DNA of 64,000 nucleotides, from NCBI RefSeq assembly GCF_000812685.1, contig NZ_JWIF01000040.1, positions 1 to 64,000 of the forward strand, in the 5' to 3' direction. The translations under genes were made by a program, and so were the position numbers. Below the pieces are notes generated by a model. The model was not told the origin of the DNA. It did not search any database and worked only from the letters and a program-made list of their open reading frames with translations. Of this stretch, positions 1 to 10,565 are shown one piece after another; within the stretch, counting starts at the first letter, position 1; each line of letters opens with the position of its first letter. The DNA comes from Halocynthiibacter namhaensis. Its GTDB lineage: Bacteria > Pseudomonadota > Alphaproteobacteria > Rhodobacterales > Rhodobacteraceae.

Positions 1-51
1 TGTCAAGGGCGGAGCAAAAATGGGCCAGTGAGGCGGCGTAAAAGTAGGCCA
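1..51. repeat. IS21 left terminal repeats L1 and L2
   Basis: Two related copies lie in the same orientation. L1 is at 6-27 (GGGCGGAGCAAAA followed by TGGGCCA) and L2 at 31-51 (AGGCGGCGTAAAA followed by TAGGCCA). Both match, in inverted orientation, the copies at the right end. Such multiple terminal repeats are the transposase-binding sites of IS21 elements. Confidence 0.8.
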
Positions 52-160
52 GTTGAGGCGTTGAGTGACGGTTGGTTTGAGGCGTGCGCCCGGGAACCAG
101 CGGCTCGTCATAAAGCAAGCGTGTTCCCGGGCGTATTGCCCCTATTGGGGCAATTTCTGG

Positions 161-919
161 TCAGTGTTTTTGGGTAGTTTTTCGGCTCTGTCCGAGGCGA
201 TAGCTTTCGCCATTCATTTCCAGGATGGAGACGTGGTGTGTCAACCGATCAAGCAGTGCACCGGTGAGGCGTTCGGATCCGAAGGTCTCGGTCCACTCCT
301 CGAAGGGCAGATTGCTGGTGATCAGGGTTGATGACCGCTCGTAGCGTTGCGAGACCAGTTCGAACAACAGTTCCGCGCCGGTCTTGCTGAGGGGCACGAA
401 GCCCAACTCGTCGATGATCAGCAGCTTTGGAGCCAGCATCTGTTTCTGCAGGCGCAGGAGACGTTTCTCATCGCGCGCTTCGATCAGTTCATGAACCAAT
501 GCTGCGGCTGTGATAAAGCGCACTGGCAGCCCTCTCTGGCATGCTGCCAACCCGAGCCCGAGGGCAATGTGGGTCTTGCCAGTTCCGGACGGGCCCAAGG
601 CTATGACATTCTCACGTCGTTCGATCCAGCCGCAACGCGCCAATTCCAGCACCTGCACCTTGTTGAGCGCCGCGATCGCCTTGAAGTCGAAGCTGTCCAG
701 GCTCTTTGGCGCAGGGAACTTCGCCGCCTTGATCCTGCGCTCCACCATGCGCCGTTCCCGATCGATCAGTTCCAACTCGATCAGGCGGCTCAGATAGGGC
801 ACGTGCCCCTTGTTCTCAGCAGCGCATTGTCGGGCCTGCTTCTCATACTCGCGCAACACCGTAGGCAGTTTGAGCTTCTTGAGGTGATCGGCCAGCAGAA
901 GGTCGGAGGCCTCATTCAT
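161..919 (-). CDS. istB: IS21 helper ATPase IstB
   Basis: This is the AAA+ ATPase that assists the IstA transposase in target selection and strand transfer. The 252-residue product has a Walker A motif GPSGTGKT, a Walker B motif LLIIDELGF and a C-terminal GQSRK tail. The start at 919 (MNEASDLL) is chosen because its ATG overlaps the istA stop by four bases (ATGA), the normal coupling in this family; a longer frame upstream runs inside istA. Length fits the family, and no frameshift is visible. Confidence 0.95.
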   Translation of the reverse strand: MNEASDLLLADHLKKLKLPTVLREYEKQARQCAAENKGHVPYLSRLIELELIDRERRMVERRIKAAKFPAPKSLDSFDFKAIAALNKVQVLELARCGWIERRENVIALGPSGTGKTHIALGLGLAACQRGLPVRFITAAALVHELIEARDEKRLLRLQKQMLAPKLLIIDELGFVPLSKTGAELLFELVSQRYERSSTLITSNLPFEEWTETFGSERLTGALLDRLTHHVSILEMNGESYRLGQSRKTTQKH

Positions 920-2406
920 GATGCCCCCTCCGACAGCAGCGCCATGTAGCTTGAAGCCTTCGTGGTCTGCACTGCTGCACGCGGCAGATAGGGATAGAGC
1001 GACAGGTCGAGCCGTGCGGGACGGCATTCCACCTGACACAGCACCAGATGCTTGATTGCGTCAAAGGCGATGGCCCGCTTTTGCAGCGCCACGCGCACCG
1101 CCGCACACAAAACTGGAAGCTCAAAGCTCTCCAGGAGCCGTAGAACCTGGGTGAACTCACGTCGCCCCTGTCGGGCCTGACGCGCCTCCATCAAGCGGCG
1201 CAAGGTTTGCAGCTCTTCGGGCATCTCCCAATCGGCCAAGGGTGCAGCCTGATCAAGGGCACCGGGCTTTCTCTCCAGAAGCGCAAAGTAATGTACCGGA
1301 TTGAACACCATCTGTTCCCGCTCGTAGCAACGGGGATGGCGGGCAATGATCTCGCCACCACAGCCGATCTCCACCACATTCACAAAGGCCCGGATCGTCA
1401 CATCCCGGAAGCCATAGGTGCTGGGCACCGAGTAATCATTAGTCTTGTAGCGCACCAAGGATTGTGAACTGACGCGGCCAGTGGCTTTGGCGCAAGCCTC
1501 GTAGGCTGCGCTCGGCAATGGCGACATCGCCGCAAGGTCACCCTGCAAACGCTGGCCAATCGTCTCCGTATGCCCATGCAGAACCGCTGATTGTCGCTTG
1601 CGACATTGCTCTTCCAGCCAGGCGTTGAAGCTCTCGATGTCTGCAAACTCCGGCAGTGGCACCATCAAATTGCGCCGCGACCAACCAACCAGACCTTCCA
1701 CCTTGCCCTTATCGTTGCCCTTGCCTGGGCGGCCATAGCGATCATCAAACAAGTAATGCGACAGCATCTCTGTAAACATCTGCGTCCGACGACGACGGCC
1801 ATCCGCCTCGATCTTGGCAACAAGACAGCTATCGTTGTCGTAAACCACAGACAGTGGCACCGCGCCAAAAAAGCCAAAGGCGTGAACATGGCCGTCCATC
1901 CAGGCCTCTGATGTGGCCGCGTGATAGGCTCGAATGTAACAGGCATCGCTTTGGGGCAGATCGAAAGCAAAGAAGTGAACCTTCTGCTGAATGCCGGCCA
2001 AGACAACAACGGCCTCGCCAAAATCCGCCTGCCCATGCCCGGGCGGATGCGCCAGCGGAATGAACATCTCGCGCGCCTTCTGACGGTGGGCCCGAACGTA
2101 GTCCTTTACCGTCGTATAACCACCGGTGAACCCTTTCTCCGCACAAAGCCGGTCGTAAATCCGCTTCGCCGTGTGACGCTGCTTCTTCGGGACCTCCAGG
2201 TCCTTCAAAAGCCACGCATCGACATAACCCGTGAACCCATCCAGCTTCGGACGGCGCACATCCTTCTCCCGCCGGTAGCCCGGCGGCACCGGAAACGCGC
2301 ACATCTTGTCAACCGTTCCGCGCGCCAAGCCAAAATCACGTGCTATCGACCGCTTGCTGCGACCCTCATCAAAGTGCGCCCGGCGCACCTGCAAATAAAC
2401 TTCCAC
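916..2406 (-). CDS. istA: IS21 transposase IstA
   Basis: This is the DDE transposase of the element, about 496 residues. An N-terminal helix-turn-helix (around RSKRSIARDFGLARGTV) binds the terminal repeats. The integrase core shows acidic residues in GQADFGEA, VYDND and GNDKGKVEG. I chose the GTG start at 2406 (VEVYLQVRR), preceded by a perfect GGAGG nine bases upstream, over the longer open frame to 2478 that would run into the terminal repeats. It overlaps istB by four bases. Confidence 0.94.
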   Translation of the reverse strand: MEVYLQVRRAHFDEGRSKRSIARDFGLARGTVDKMCAFPVPPGYRREKDVRRPKLDGFTGYVDAWLLKDLEVPKKQRHTAKRIYDRLCAEKGFTGGYTTVKDYVRAHRQKAREMFIPLAHPPGHGQADFGEAVVVLAGIQQKVHFFAFDLPQSDACYIRAYHAATSEAWMDGHVHAFGFFGAVPLSVVYDNDSCLVAKIEADGRRRRTQMFTEMLSHYLFDDRYGRPGKGNDKGKVEGLVGWSRRNLMVPLPEFADIESFNAWLEEQCRKRQSAVLHGHTETIGQRLQGDLAAMSPLPSAAYEACAKATGRVSSQSLVRYKTNDYSVPSTYGFRDVTIRAFVNVVEIGCGGEIIARHPRCYEREQMVFNPVHYFALLERKPGALDQAAPLADWEMPEELQTLRRLMEARQARQGRREFTQVLRLLESFELPVLCAAVRVALQKRAIAFDAIKHLVLCQVECRPARLDLSLYPYLPRAAVQTTKASSYMALLSEGAS

Positions 2407-2452
2407 AGTGTAAATCCTCCAGCCCTCCCTGCTCAAACAGTTCAGACAAAAA

Positions 2453-2522
2453 GTGGACGACTTTTGCGCCGCCCGCACCGGTGAAATACCGGCGCTACTG
2501 TGGCCTAATTTTGCACCGCCCT
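2453..2522. repeat. IS21 right terminal repeats R1 and R2
   Basis: R1 is at 2501-2522; on the minus strand it reads AGGGCGGTGCAAAA then TTAGGCCA. R2 is at 2453-2474; on the minus strand it reads GGGCGGCGCAAAAG then TCGTCCAC. They are inverted copies of the left-end repeats at 6-27 and 31-51. R1 marks the junction with cheR. Confidence 0.75.
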
Positions 2523-3320
2523 ATACCTTTCCGAGTGTCCTATGAACAACCACCCACCTGGTCTGGTAGCGGTCTCAAATTTAGGCCAAAGTGTGTCTTG
2601 AGTTTGTTGATCGAAATAAATTACAACGTTGCGACAGAAGATCACATCAAACTGGGTCTTCATAGGCCAGTCTTGAAGCAAGTTTAATGGGTTAAATCTG
2701 ATCAACTTTCGGGTTTCGGGTATGACTTTCAGGGAGTCCCCAAGAGCTTCGAAGTACTTCTGGACATACTCTTCTGGTGTACCACCGAGATCTGATCGAT
2801 CATATGATCCAGCGCGCGCTGTTTTGAGCACTTGGGTGTCTATATCACTTGCAAGTATTCTGAAGTCATAGTTGGAAATGTTGGGGAGTTGTTCCGAGAA
2901 CTCCATTGCCAGCGAGTAGGCTTCGTGTCCTCGTGAACATCCGGCTGACCAAATGCGTACAGGTTTCCCTGATTTCAGTTTTTCCACCAACGGCGGGATC
3001 ACCTCACCGGAAAGGGTTGCAAAGTGATGAGGTTCACGGAAGAAACTCGTTACATTCGTTGTTAATGCGGAAATGAGCTGACTACGTTCGTCTTGCTGAT
3101 CAGGATCCTCAATTAGCGAGCAATATTCACTGAAGTTATTGATATGCAGTTTTTTCAACCGTTTGATCAGCCGAGATTCCATCATAGGCGCTTTTTGGGT
3201 GGTGAATTGCAAGCCAGCTTCACTTTGAGCGAATGCGGCAATGCGTTCAAATTCCTCAGGAAGCATCTTGATGCGGCCGTTTTCTGTCATCGGCTTCATA
3301 TGTGTGGTGGCTGTGATCAT
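2505..3320 (-). CDS. cheR: Chemotaxis methyltransferase CheR, 3' end cut by the IS
   Basis: CheR methylates glutamate residues of chemoreceptors with S-adenosylmethionine. The N-terminal helical domain and the SAM-binding domain (IWSAGCSRGHEAYSLAM, then LASDID, then DVIFCRNVVIYFD) are intact. The reading frame follows the family up to the motif FIGHSER and then enters the IS right end, adding YRAVQN before a stop at 2505-2507. Normal CheR proteins continue for roughly 15-25 more residues after that motif, so the last strand of the domain is lost. The start at 3320 overlaps the cheW stop (ATGA). Activity of the shortened protein is uncertain. Confidence 0.9.
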   Translation of the reverse strand: MITATTHMKPMTENGRIKMLPEEFERIAAFAQSEAGLQFTTQKAPMMESRLIKRLKKLHINNFSEYCSLIEDPDQQDERSQLISALTTNVTSFFREPHHFATLSGEVIPPLVEKLKSGKPVRIWSAGCSRGHEAYSLAMEFSEQLPNISNYDFRILASDIDTQVLKTARAGSYDRSDLGGTPEEYVQKYFEALGDSLKVIPETRKLIRFNPLNLLQDWPMKTQFDVIFCRNVVIYFDQQTQDTLWPKFETATRPGGWLFIGHSERYRAVQN

Positions 3321-3784
3321 GCGGCTATGGTCTCGCCTGTGGTTAGAGTGCTCTGAAGATCCAACACTCGGATCATGCGGTCATCTTCGATAATCAAAGC
3401 ACTTACAAACCGATGCTGGTTATCGGCGGCCATGTCGGGCGGCGTTTGAAGATCTGAACGAGCAATCGTTAGGATGTCAGATACAGCGTCCACCAAAAGC
3501 CCCACAGTTTCTCCATTTTGTTGAACAACAATAACGACGGAACGGTCGTTCCCTTCGTCTGGTGGCAGGGCTAATCGCGCGGCAAGATCCACGATTGGGA
3601 GTACTGTACCACGCAAGTTAATGACGCCGCGGACATACTCAGGTGCGTGTGGGAGTGGTGTTGCTTCCGTCCAGCCGCGGATTTCACGAACTGACATGAT
3701 GTCAACGGTGTATTCTTGTGCACCGATCCGAAATGAAAGGTATTCGGTCAAATCTGCTGGGTTGTCTTGGGGTTCGTCGGTCAT
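3317..3784 (-). CDS. cheW: Chemotaxis adaptor CheW
   Basis: CheW couples chemoreceptors to the CheA kinase. The 155-residue protein is a single CheW-like SH3-type domain, with the conserved stretches LSFRIGAQEYTVDIMSVREI, VRGVINLRGTVLPIVDL and VGLLVDAVSDIL. It overlaps the cheA stop and the cheR start by four bases on each side, which implies one translationally coupled transcript. Length is normal for the family. Confidence 0.95.
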   Translation of the reverse strand: MTDEPQDNPADLTEYLSFRIGAQEYTVDIMSVREIRGWTEATPLPHAPEYVRGVINLRGTVLPIVDLAARLALPPDEGNDRSVVIVVQQNGETVGLLVDAVSDILTIARSDLQTPPDMAADNQHRFVSALIIEDDRMIRVLDLQSTLTTGETIAA

Positions 3785-6108
3785 GCTGTCACTCCGGTTA
3801 GTTGCGGGTTTTCGAGGATTTCTCGAGTGCGACCACTGGCGTTTGTAATTACGTCACCTGCATCAAGGATGAGGGCAATCTGGCCGTCTCCTAAGATTGT
3901 AGCCGCTGCGATCCCCGATATTGCGCCGTAGCTGTCTTGTAAGCCCTTAATTACAACCTGCCGCTGTTCGACAATTTTGTCGATTACGACGGCAGCCATG
4001 CTGTCTTCCTCGGGTGAGATGAGTAAAGCTACACAATCGTCGTAAGATGTTCTGGGGGAGGAAAATCCAAGTTCGACGGCTAGGTCCAGTAGCGGAACAA
4101 ATTGATCCCGTAGTTGCACTACAGTCGTCGCAGGGCCCATCTCGCGCAGGTTTTCTGAGCTAAGCGTCATCGTTTCAATGATGTTATTCAGCGGCACGAC
4201 CAATGTTTGGCCGGCGACTTCAATCACCATGCCGTCCTGAACTGCCAAGGTTAGCGGGAGGCTGATAGTGAAAGTTGTTCCTGTACCGCTTTCGGAGGAA
4301 ATTGATATTCGTCCGCCAAGCGCAGTTATCGCGTTGCGAACCACATCCATACCAACGCCACGACCAGAGAGATTTGAAATCTCTGCGGCAGTCGAAAATC
4401 CCGGCAGGAATAGGAGGTTATCGATTTCGGGGTCGGTGAGTTGTGCGCCTTCTGCGATCAATCCCTTTTCTGTCGCTTTGCGAAGTACCACAGGGCGGTT
4501 AATGCCGGCGCCGTCATCTGATATTTCGATTAGAACTCGGCCAGATTTGTGGGAAGCCGAAAGTGTTACGGTTCCTTGTTTGGATTTACCATTGGCCAGG
4601 CGGTCTTCGCTATCTTCCAGCCCGTGATCCACGGCGTTGCGGATCATATGCGTCAACGGATCTGCCAAGCGCTCGATAACGGTCTTATCTACTTCCGTCG
4701 CTTCGCCCAAAGTGACGAAACGAACATCTTTTTTAACAGCTGATGAAGCCTCTCGAATGATGCGACCCATGCGCTGAAATAGCGATTTCACGGGCTGGGC
4801 TCGGATTGCCATGACGCTGTCTTGTATGTCACGTGTGAGCTGCATGAACTCGTCTAAACCTGCAGCGACATTTTGATCGCTTCCTATTCCTGCCTCGATC
4901 ACGCTTTGGCTTAGCATGGCTTGATTGATGACCAATTCTCCAACGAGATTCACCAATCGGTCAACTCGATCTAGCTCGACGCGAACAGTACCCCCAACCT
5001 TGGCCGGTTTACTGTTGGCTCCGGCTTTGGCCGCGGGCTTGGATGTCGAGTTAGCGCTAGGTGCACTCTGTGGAACTGGCGGTGCTACAGGCGCGGAAGA
5101 GGGCGCAACGGATTTCAATGCAGTTGGAGCTGGGGAAATAGGGGCAGGAGGGCGTTCCGATGTGCTTGGCGCTGGCGCAATATTTTGCTCGCTCTGAAAC
5201 GCGTCAGTTTCAATAACGAGTTCACATAGATCTTCTACAAAGTCGAAGACCTCTCGCACAGAAGACTCTGCCTGTGAGGTCGATAATTCTATTGTCCACG
5301 ACAAATAGCTTTCTTCACCCTCGAGTTTATCAATGGGGGGAAGATCATCACATACGCAATTGATCTTGGCAGTACCGAGGCCCGATAGAACCTTGATGAG
5401 ATGCAGCGGCTCATTGCCTGACGTGAACAACGATGGATCCGGACGAAAGCGGATGGAAAAGGTGTTTATCCCATCGCTAGGTAGATTCCCATCGGCTGAT
5501 TCAGCAACTGGAGCATTTTCTGGATCGACCGTATCGTTCGTGTTTTGCGATTGGTCTGCAGGGGGCAGTTCAGGTGACGGATCCGGAAAGCCTAAAGGCG
5601 CAGGGGGACCGCCGAGCACAGGGAGATCGGGCAGCCCTGTTGATGCTGGCAGGTCCATGGATACGCCCATGGGTTGAAAGTCCGCAGGATCGACTTCATC
5701 CTCTTCTTCTGTGACACCGCTCTCACCAAGAAAGGCACGCAGTGTGACAACGCTTCCATCGATGCGCTCTTTTGGTACTTCAGTTTCGTCCCGGCTTGCG
5801 ACGACGAGGTCGCAAAGAATATCACTTGCATGCAGGAATGTTTTGTAATCGTCAGCTGATGGCGTTTTCTCGCCTGAGCGGACGATATCCATCGATGTTT
5901 CAAAGATATGGGCAAAGTCAACGAGAGCGGTGAGGCTGAATGCGCCAGCGCCGCCCTTGATGGAATGGACCGCACGGAACACTTCGTTTATTGTTTCTGG
6001 ATCGTCGTCGCCTTCCTCAAAACGGTTCAACCCGTCTTGAAGTTGCTCTAGAAGTTCTTCGCACTCCAGAAAGAAGGAGGCTTTGATTTCGGCCATCGGG
6101 TCAGACAT
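3781..6108 (-). CDS. cheA: Chemotaxis histidine kinase CheA
   Basis: CheA autophosphorylates in response to receptor state and passes phosphate to CheY and CheB. The 775-residue protein starts with an Hpt domain whose phospho-accepting residue is His48 (AVHSIKGGAGAF). A proline- and alanine-rich linker follows at about residues 325-375, then the dimerisation helices, the ATP-binding domain (N box MIRNAVDHGLE, G boxes ISDDGAGI and GRGVGMDVV) and a CheW-like regulatory domain at the C terminus. It is slightly longer than usual because of the linker. It lies between cheY and cheW in the operon. Confidence 0.96.
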   Translation of the reverse strand: MSDPMAEIKASFFLECEELLEQLQDGLNRFEEGDDDPETINEVFRAVHSIKGGAGAFSLTALVDFAHIFETSMDIVRSGEKTPSADDYKTFLHASDILCDLVVASRDETEVPKERIDGSVVTLRAFLGESGVTEEEDEVDPADFQPMGVSMDLPASTGLPDLPVLGGPPAPLGFPDPSPELPPADQSQNTNDTVDPENAPVAESADGNLPSDGINTFSIRFRPDPSLFTSGNEPLHLIKVLSGLGTAKINCVCDDLPPIDKLEGEESYLSWTIELSTSQAESSVREVFDFVEDLCELVIETDAFQSEQNIAPAPSTSERPPAPISPAPTALKSVAPSSAPVAPPVPQSAPSANSTSKPAAKAGANSKPAKVGGTVRVELDRVDRLVNLVGELVINQAMLSQSVIEAGIGSDQNVAAGLDEFMQLTRDIQDSVMAIRAQPVKSLFQRMGRIIREASSAVKKDVRFVTLGEATEVDKTVIERLADPLTHMIRNAVDHGLEDSEDRLANGKSKQGTVTLSASHKSGRVLIEISDDGAGINRPVVLRKATEKGLIAEGAQLTDPEIDNLLFLPGFSTAAEISNLSGRGVGMDVVRNAITALGGRISISSESGTGTTFTISLPLTLAVQDGMVIEVAGQTLVVPLNNIIETMTLSSENLREMGPATTVVQLRDQFVPLLDLAVELGFSSPRTSYDDCVALLISPEEDSMAAVVIDKIVEQRQVVIKGLQDSYGAISGIAAATILGDGQIALILDAGDVITNASGRTREILENPQLTGVTA

Positions 6109-6120
6109 GACGGACCTCCG

Positions 6121-6489
6121 TTATCCAGTTACCAGTTCAAGTGCACGCACAAGTTTAGGGGGATCAAAAGGCTTCACAATCCAGCCAGTTGCACCTGCAT
6201 TTCGCGCTTTGGTTTTTAACGTATCTGCGCTTTCTGTGGTCAGAACCAGAATAGGGATGCCACGGTATTTTTCTTGGCTTCTCACCGCGTCGATAAAACC
6301 AAACCCGTCAAGGCGTGGCATGTTGATGTCGGTGATAATTGCATCGGGTTCATCCATTTCTTCGAGGACTTCCAACCCATGTTCGCCATCATTGGCAAGG
6401 TGGGTCGTGAAGCCAGCATGGCTGAGTGCAAGGTTGAGCATGTCGCGCATTGTGCGGCTGTCATCTACTGCAAGAATTCTTAGGCTCAT
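6121..6489 (-). CDS. cheY: Chemotaxis response regulator CheY
   Basis: This is a stand-alone receiver domain of 122 residues that would carry the CheA signal to the flagellar motor, or act as a phosphate sink. The acidic pair Asp9-Asp10, the phosphorylation site Asp54 (ITDINMPRLDG), Thr84-Thr85 and Lys106 (IVKPF) are all present. The start overlaps the stop of the STAS gene by four bases (ATGA), and cheA begins 12 bases after its stop. Confidence 0.94.
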   Translation of the reverse strand: MSLRILAVDDSRTMRDMLNLALSHAGFTTHLANDGEHGLEVLEEMDEPDAIITDINMPRLDGFGFIDAVRSQEKYRGIPILVLTTESADTLKTKARNAGATGWIVKPFDPPKLVRALELVTG

Positions 6490-6767
6490 TCCAGTCCTCC
6501 CTGGACAAGTTCTGTGGTAAGGCCTAGCAGCGCGAGTTGCTGCGTGAAGGCGTCGCCAGATGTAGCGAACGAAAATGTGGTGCCAGATGCTTTATGGGCA
6601 CGGGCTGCTGCGATGAGCGCTTGTATGCAAAGTGTGCCCAGATGGGTCACGTCGGTTGAATCGATTTCAACATCTTGGCTGCTGGTCTCGCGAAGTTCCG
6701 CGATCAGTGGCTTCACTTCTGCGAGGCCCATGCGAGCGGGCAGTTTTAGTATATGAGTGCTGCTCAT
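6486..6767 (-). CDS. STAS-domain protein of the chemotaxis operon
   Basis: This small protein (93 residues) resembles anti-sigma-factor antagonists of the STAS fold, with the typical strand-turn-helix around IDSTDVTHLGTLCIQAL, where a serine or threonine is often phosphorylated. It is the first gene of the chemotaxis operon and overlaps cheY by four bases. The start at 6767 is supported by GGAGAG five bases upstream; an in-frame codon nine residues earlier lacks such a site. STAS proteins occur at this place in some chemotaxis operons, but their role there is not well known to me. Confidence 0.85.
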   Translation of the reverse strand: MSSTHILKLPARMGLAEVKPLIAELRETSSQDVEIDSTDVTHLGTLCIQALIAAARAHKASGTTFSFATSGDAFTQQLALLGLTTELVQGGLE

Positions 6768-7260
6768 GCGGCTCTCCGAAAATTGCGGGGTCAATATCGG
6801 AACGTCGCCGACATTGTTTGCTAAGATCGGTTTAGGCTAGGGGAGTTAAATTTTACTTACGGAGAACACGGCTTTGGTGGAATTTATGAAATTTCTATTC
6901 CTGCGTGATCGAGGTGATGATGTTGCATTCTTGGGAAATCATCTGTTTGGGGTTGTTGTGATTTATGGGTAATTAATTGATATTATTAATAAATAAATGT
7001 TCAATCTCAAAAATCTCGACGTCATTGAGACGGTGTTTTGTATCGCAATAAAATCAATCCAAACAAAATTACGTCAGTGCTTAAATTTGGTGAAAATCGA
7101 AAAGGTGTCAATGCAAACAATCGCGATGTCGTAGAACGAACATGTTTTGACTGTTCGGATGCGCCAGTATCTGTAAGCTGTTCTCCAATGGAAAATGTAA
7201 GCGGCGGACTGAGTTTTCCACACCCAAAAGACTGTCTTGGTCATAAAAGGATGAAATTAG
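6768..7260. other. Intergenic region between the chemotaxis operon and the aldolase gene
   Basis: About 490 bases separate two divergent transcription units. It must hold the promoter of the leftward chemotaxis operon and that of the rightward aldolase gene. A strongly AT-rich tract lies at about 6960-7015. I could not assign a convincing pair of promoter boxes. An 80-codon open frame at 7038-7280 has no recognisable product and no good ribosome site, and I do not count it as a gene. Confidence 0.5.
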
Positions 7261-8049
7261 ATGCACGTACCAGAGAATAAACTTGCGAAAGATCTACGAG
7301 CGGGACAAGTGAATTGCGGCCTGTGGATGGGTGCCGGAAGCCCTACGCTTGCTGAGATCGCCGCGCGTGCAGGGTTTGATTGGTGCCTGATTGATGGGGA
7401 ACACAACCCGAATTCTGACGATATGGCATTGGGGCAATTGCAAGCCATGGCCGGAGGCGGGGCTGCTGCGGTCATGCGCGTTGCCTCAGCTGAGGATTGG
7501 TTGATCAAGCGTGCGCTTGATATCGGGGTGCAAACGCTGGTGGTGCCAATGATTCATAATGCAGAAGATGCGCGCCGGGTGGCTGCGGCCTGTCGCTATC
7601 CTGGGTGGTCAGAAGGACAGGGATCGCGCGGAATGGGTGCCTATCAAGCCCGCGCCTCGGGGTACGGGGCTTATGGTAACTACGTGGCTGAGGCGAATGA
7701 TCAGGTGTTTTGCTTTGTTCAGGCCGAAAGTCGGGAGGCGCTTGAGAATATTGACGAGATCGCCGCAACGCCGGGTGTGGATGGGGTTTTCATTGGCCCT
7801 GCCGATCTATCAGCGGATATGGGGCATCCTGGAAACCCAGGCGCGCCTGAAGTACAGGAGGCCATCGCTCATATTTGTAGCCGCGTGCAGGCCGCGGGAA
7901 AACCCTTGGGGACGGTGACCTTTGACGTGAATGATACACAGTATTTGATCGATCGGGGGTTCCAATTTATTGGGGTAGGTGGGGATCTCGCATTGTTTGC
8001 CAATGCGGCCCGGCAGCTGGCGGAACGGGCGCGGGGCTTTTATCGCTGA
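7261..8049 (+). CDS. HpcH/HpaI-family aldolase
   Basis: The 262-residue protein belongs to the class II, metal-dependent HpcH/HpaI aldolases, which cleave 4-hydroxy-2-oxo acids to pyruvate (or a 2-oxo acid) and an aldehyde. Family marks are the phosphate/pyruvate-binding DGEHNP after the first barrel strand, the metal-binding glutamate in CFVQAES, and FIGPADLSADMG. 4-hydroxy-2-oxoheptanedioate, 2-keto-3-deoxyrhamnonate or 2-dehydro-3-deoxyglucarate are possible substrates; the sequence does not decide. It stands alone between the chemotaxis operon and guaB. Confidence 0.88.
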   Translation: MHVPENKLAKDLRAGQVNCGLWMGAGSPTLAEIAARAGFDWCLIDGEHNPNSDDMALGQLQAMAGGGAAAVMRVASAEDWLIKRALDIGVQTLVVPMIHNAEDARRVAAACRYPGWSEGQGSRGMGAYQARASGYGAYGNYVAEANDQVFCFVQAESREALENIDEIAATPGVDGVFIGPADLSADMGHPGNPGAPEVQEAIAHICSRVQAAGKPLGTVTFDVNDTQYLIDRGFQFIGVGGDLALFANAARQLAERARGFYR

Positions 8050-9899
<1,850 letters not shown>

Positions 9900-9922
9900 T
9901 TTCTGAGCTATGTAAACTGAAT

Positions 9923-9954
9923 AAAACGGCGCAAGAATTTCTCGCGCCGTTTTT
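9923..9954 (+). terminator. Intrinsic terminator of guaB
   Basis: A ten-base-pair stem (AAAACGGCGC with GCGCCGTTTT) is followed by a run of T, 24 bases after the guaB stop. The A-rich 5' arm means it could also stop leftward transcription, though no gene ends here from the right before 10045. Confidence 0.9.
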
Positions 9955-10044
9955 CTGAAAGTAAGTCAGCTGCGATACGACTGGCACGGACCTAAACATC
10001 GTCGGTTTTTCAATTCTCAAAGGGTATTCTCGGCCGAACCCCTG

Positions 10045-10458
10045 TTACGGGGCATGTCCAAGACAGGAAACGTTTTGAAGAACAACATAAGTGTCATCAA
10101 AATAAGAGATCTTATCCTGTGCCCCATCTATGTCGGTCTGTGGACAGGTGTAGCCGATTGCTGAGTGAATGAGGTTTGCTCGTTCCTCCTTTGTCGTCAC
10201 AGGCTTGGCGAAGAAAATTTCGATATCCTCTCGGAAATAATCTGCATGACCTTTAGAACCATCTTCAAAGATAATTGGAATGCCAACCAGTTCCCTGACT
10301 GCGCGTAGATGAACTCGCGGCTGTAGAGCTAAATCGTTAGCAAAATAGGGTGTCAGGCGTTCATAGTACCATGCATCGGCATATCCCGCCCGATTTTGCT
10401 CAACAGTGCATCCTGCAATGACAAAAACGAATAACAGTATGGCCTTTTTATGCCTCAT
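10045..10458 (-). CDS. Small predicted lipoprotein of unknown function
   Basis: The product is 137 residues with a basic N terminus, a hydrophobic segment and a lipobox VIAGC at about residues 13-17, so the mature protein would start at cysteine and sit in a membrane facing the periplasm. The rest is unrecognised; it contains one further pair of cysteines near the C terminus. The ATG at 10458 has GGAGG five bases upstream, better than the in-frame codon eight residues earlier. It has no obvious link to its neighbours. Confidence 0.75.
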   Translation of the reverse strand: MRHKKAILLFVFVIAGCTVEQNRAGYADAWYYERLTPYFANDLALQPRVHLRAVRELVGIPIIFEDGSKGHADYFREDIEIFFAKPVTTKEERANLIHSAIGYTCPQTDIDGAQDKISYFDDTYVVLQNVSCLGHAP

Positions 10459-10565
10459 GAAATCCTCCACAGATCTTATCAAGCTATGTGACCGCAGATT
10501 AACCTACTCTGCAAGAGTGGATATCTAAATTCCGCCTATCACCGGTCCGTACAGCCTGAGAGCTG

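Larger units (their letters stand above)
1..2522 (-). mobile_element. IS21-family insertion sequence
   Basis: The element carries the two-gene istA-istB arrangement of the IS21 family on the minus strand, bounded by the doubled terminal repeats typical of that family. The left end begins with TGTCA at base 1. The right end lies at about 2522, inside the 3' end of cheR. The right terminus does not show the TG start of the left end (its outermost bases read TATAGGGCGG on the minus strand), so the exact boundary is uncertain by a few bases. The target duplication cannot be checked because the left flank is outside the window. Both genes are open and look functional. Confidence 0.93.

Noticed and set aside
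347-949. 200-codon open frame on the plus strand over istB
   Set aside because: It is antisense to a well-recognised ATPase, has no homology I can name and no ribosome site; a shadow of GC-rich coding DNA.
7038-7280. 80-codon frame before the aldolase gene
   Set aside because: The peptide is unlike any family I know, codon use is not like the neighbours, and it runs into the start of the aldolase gene.
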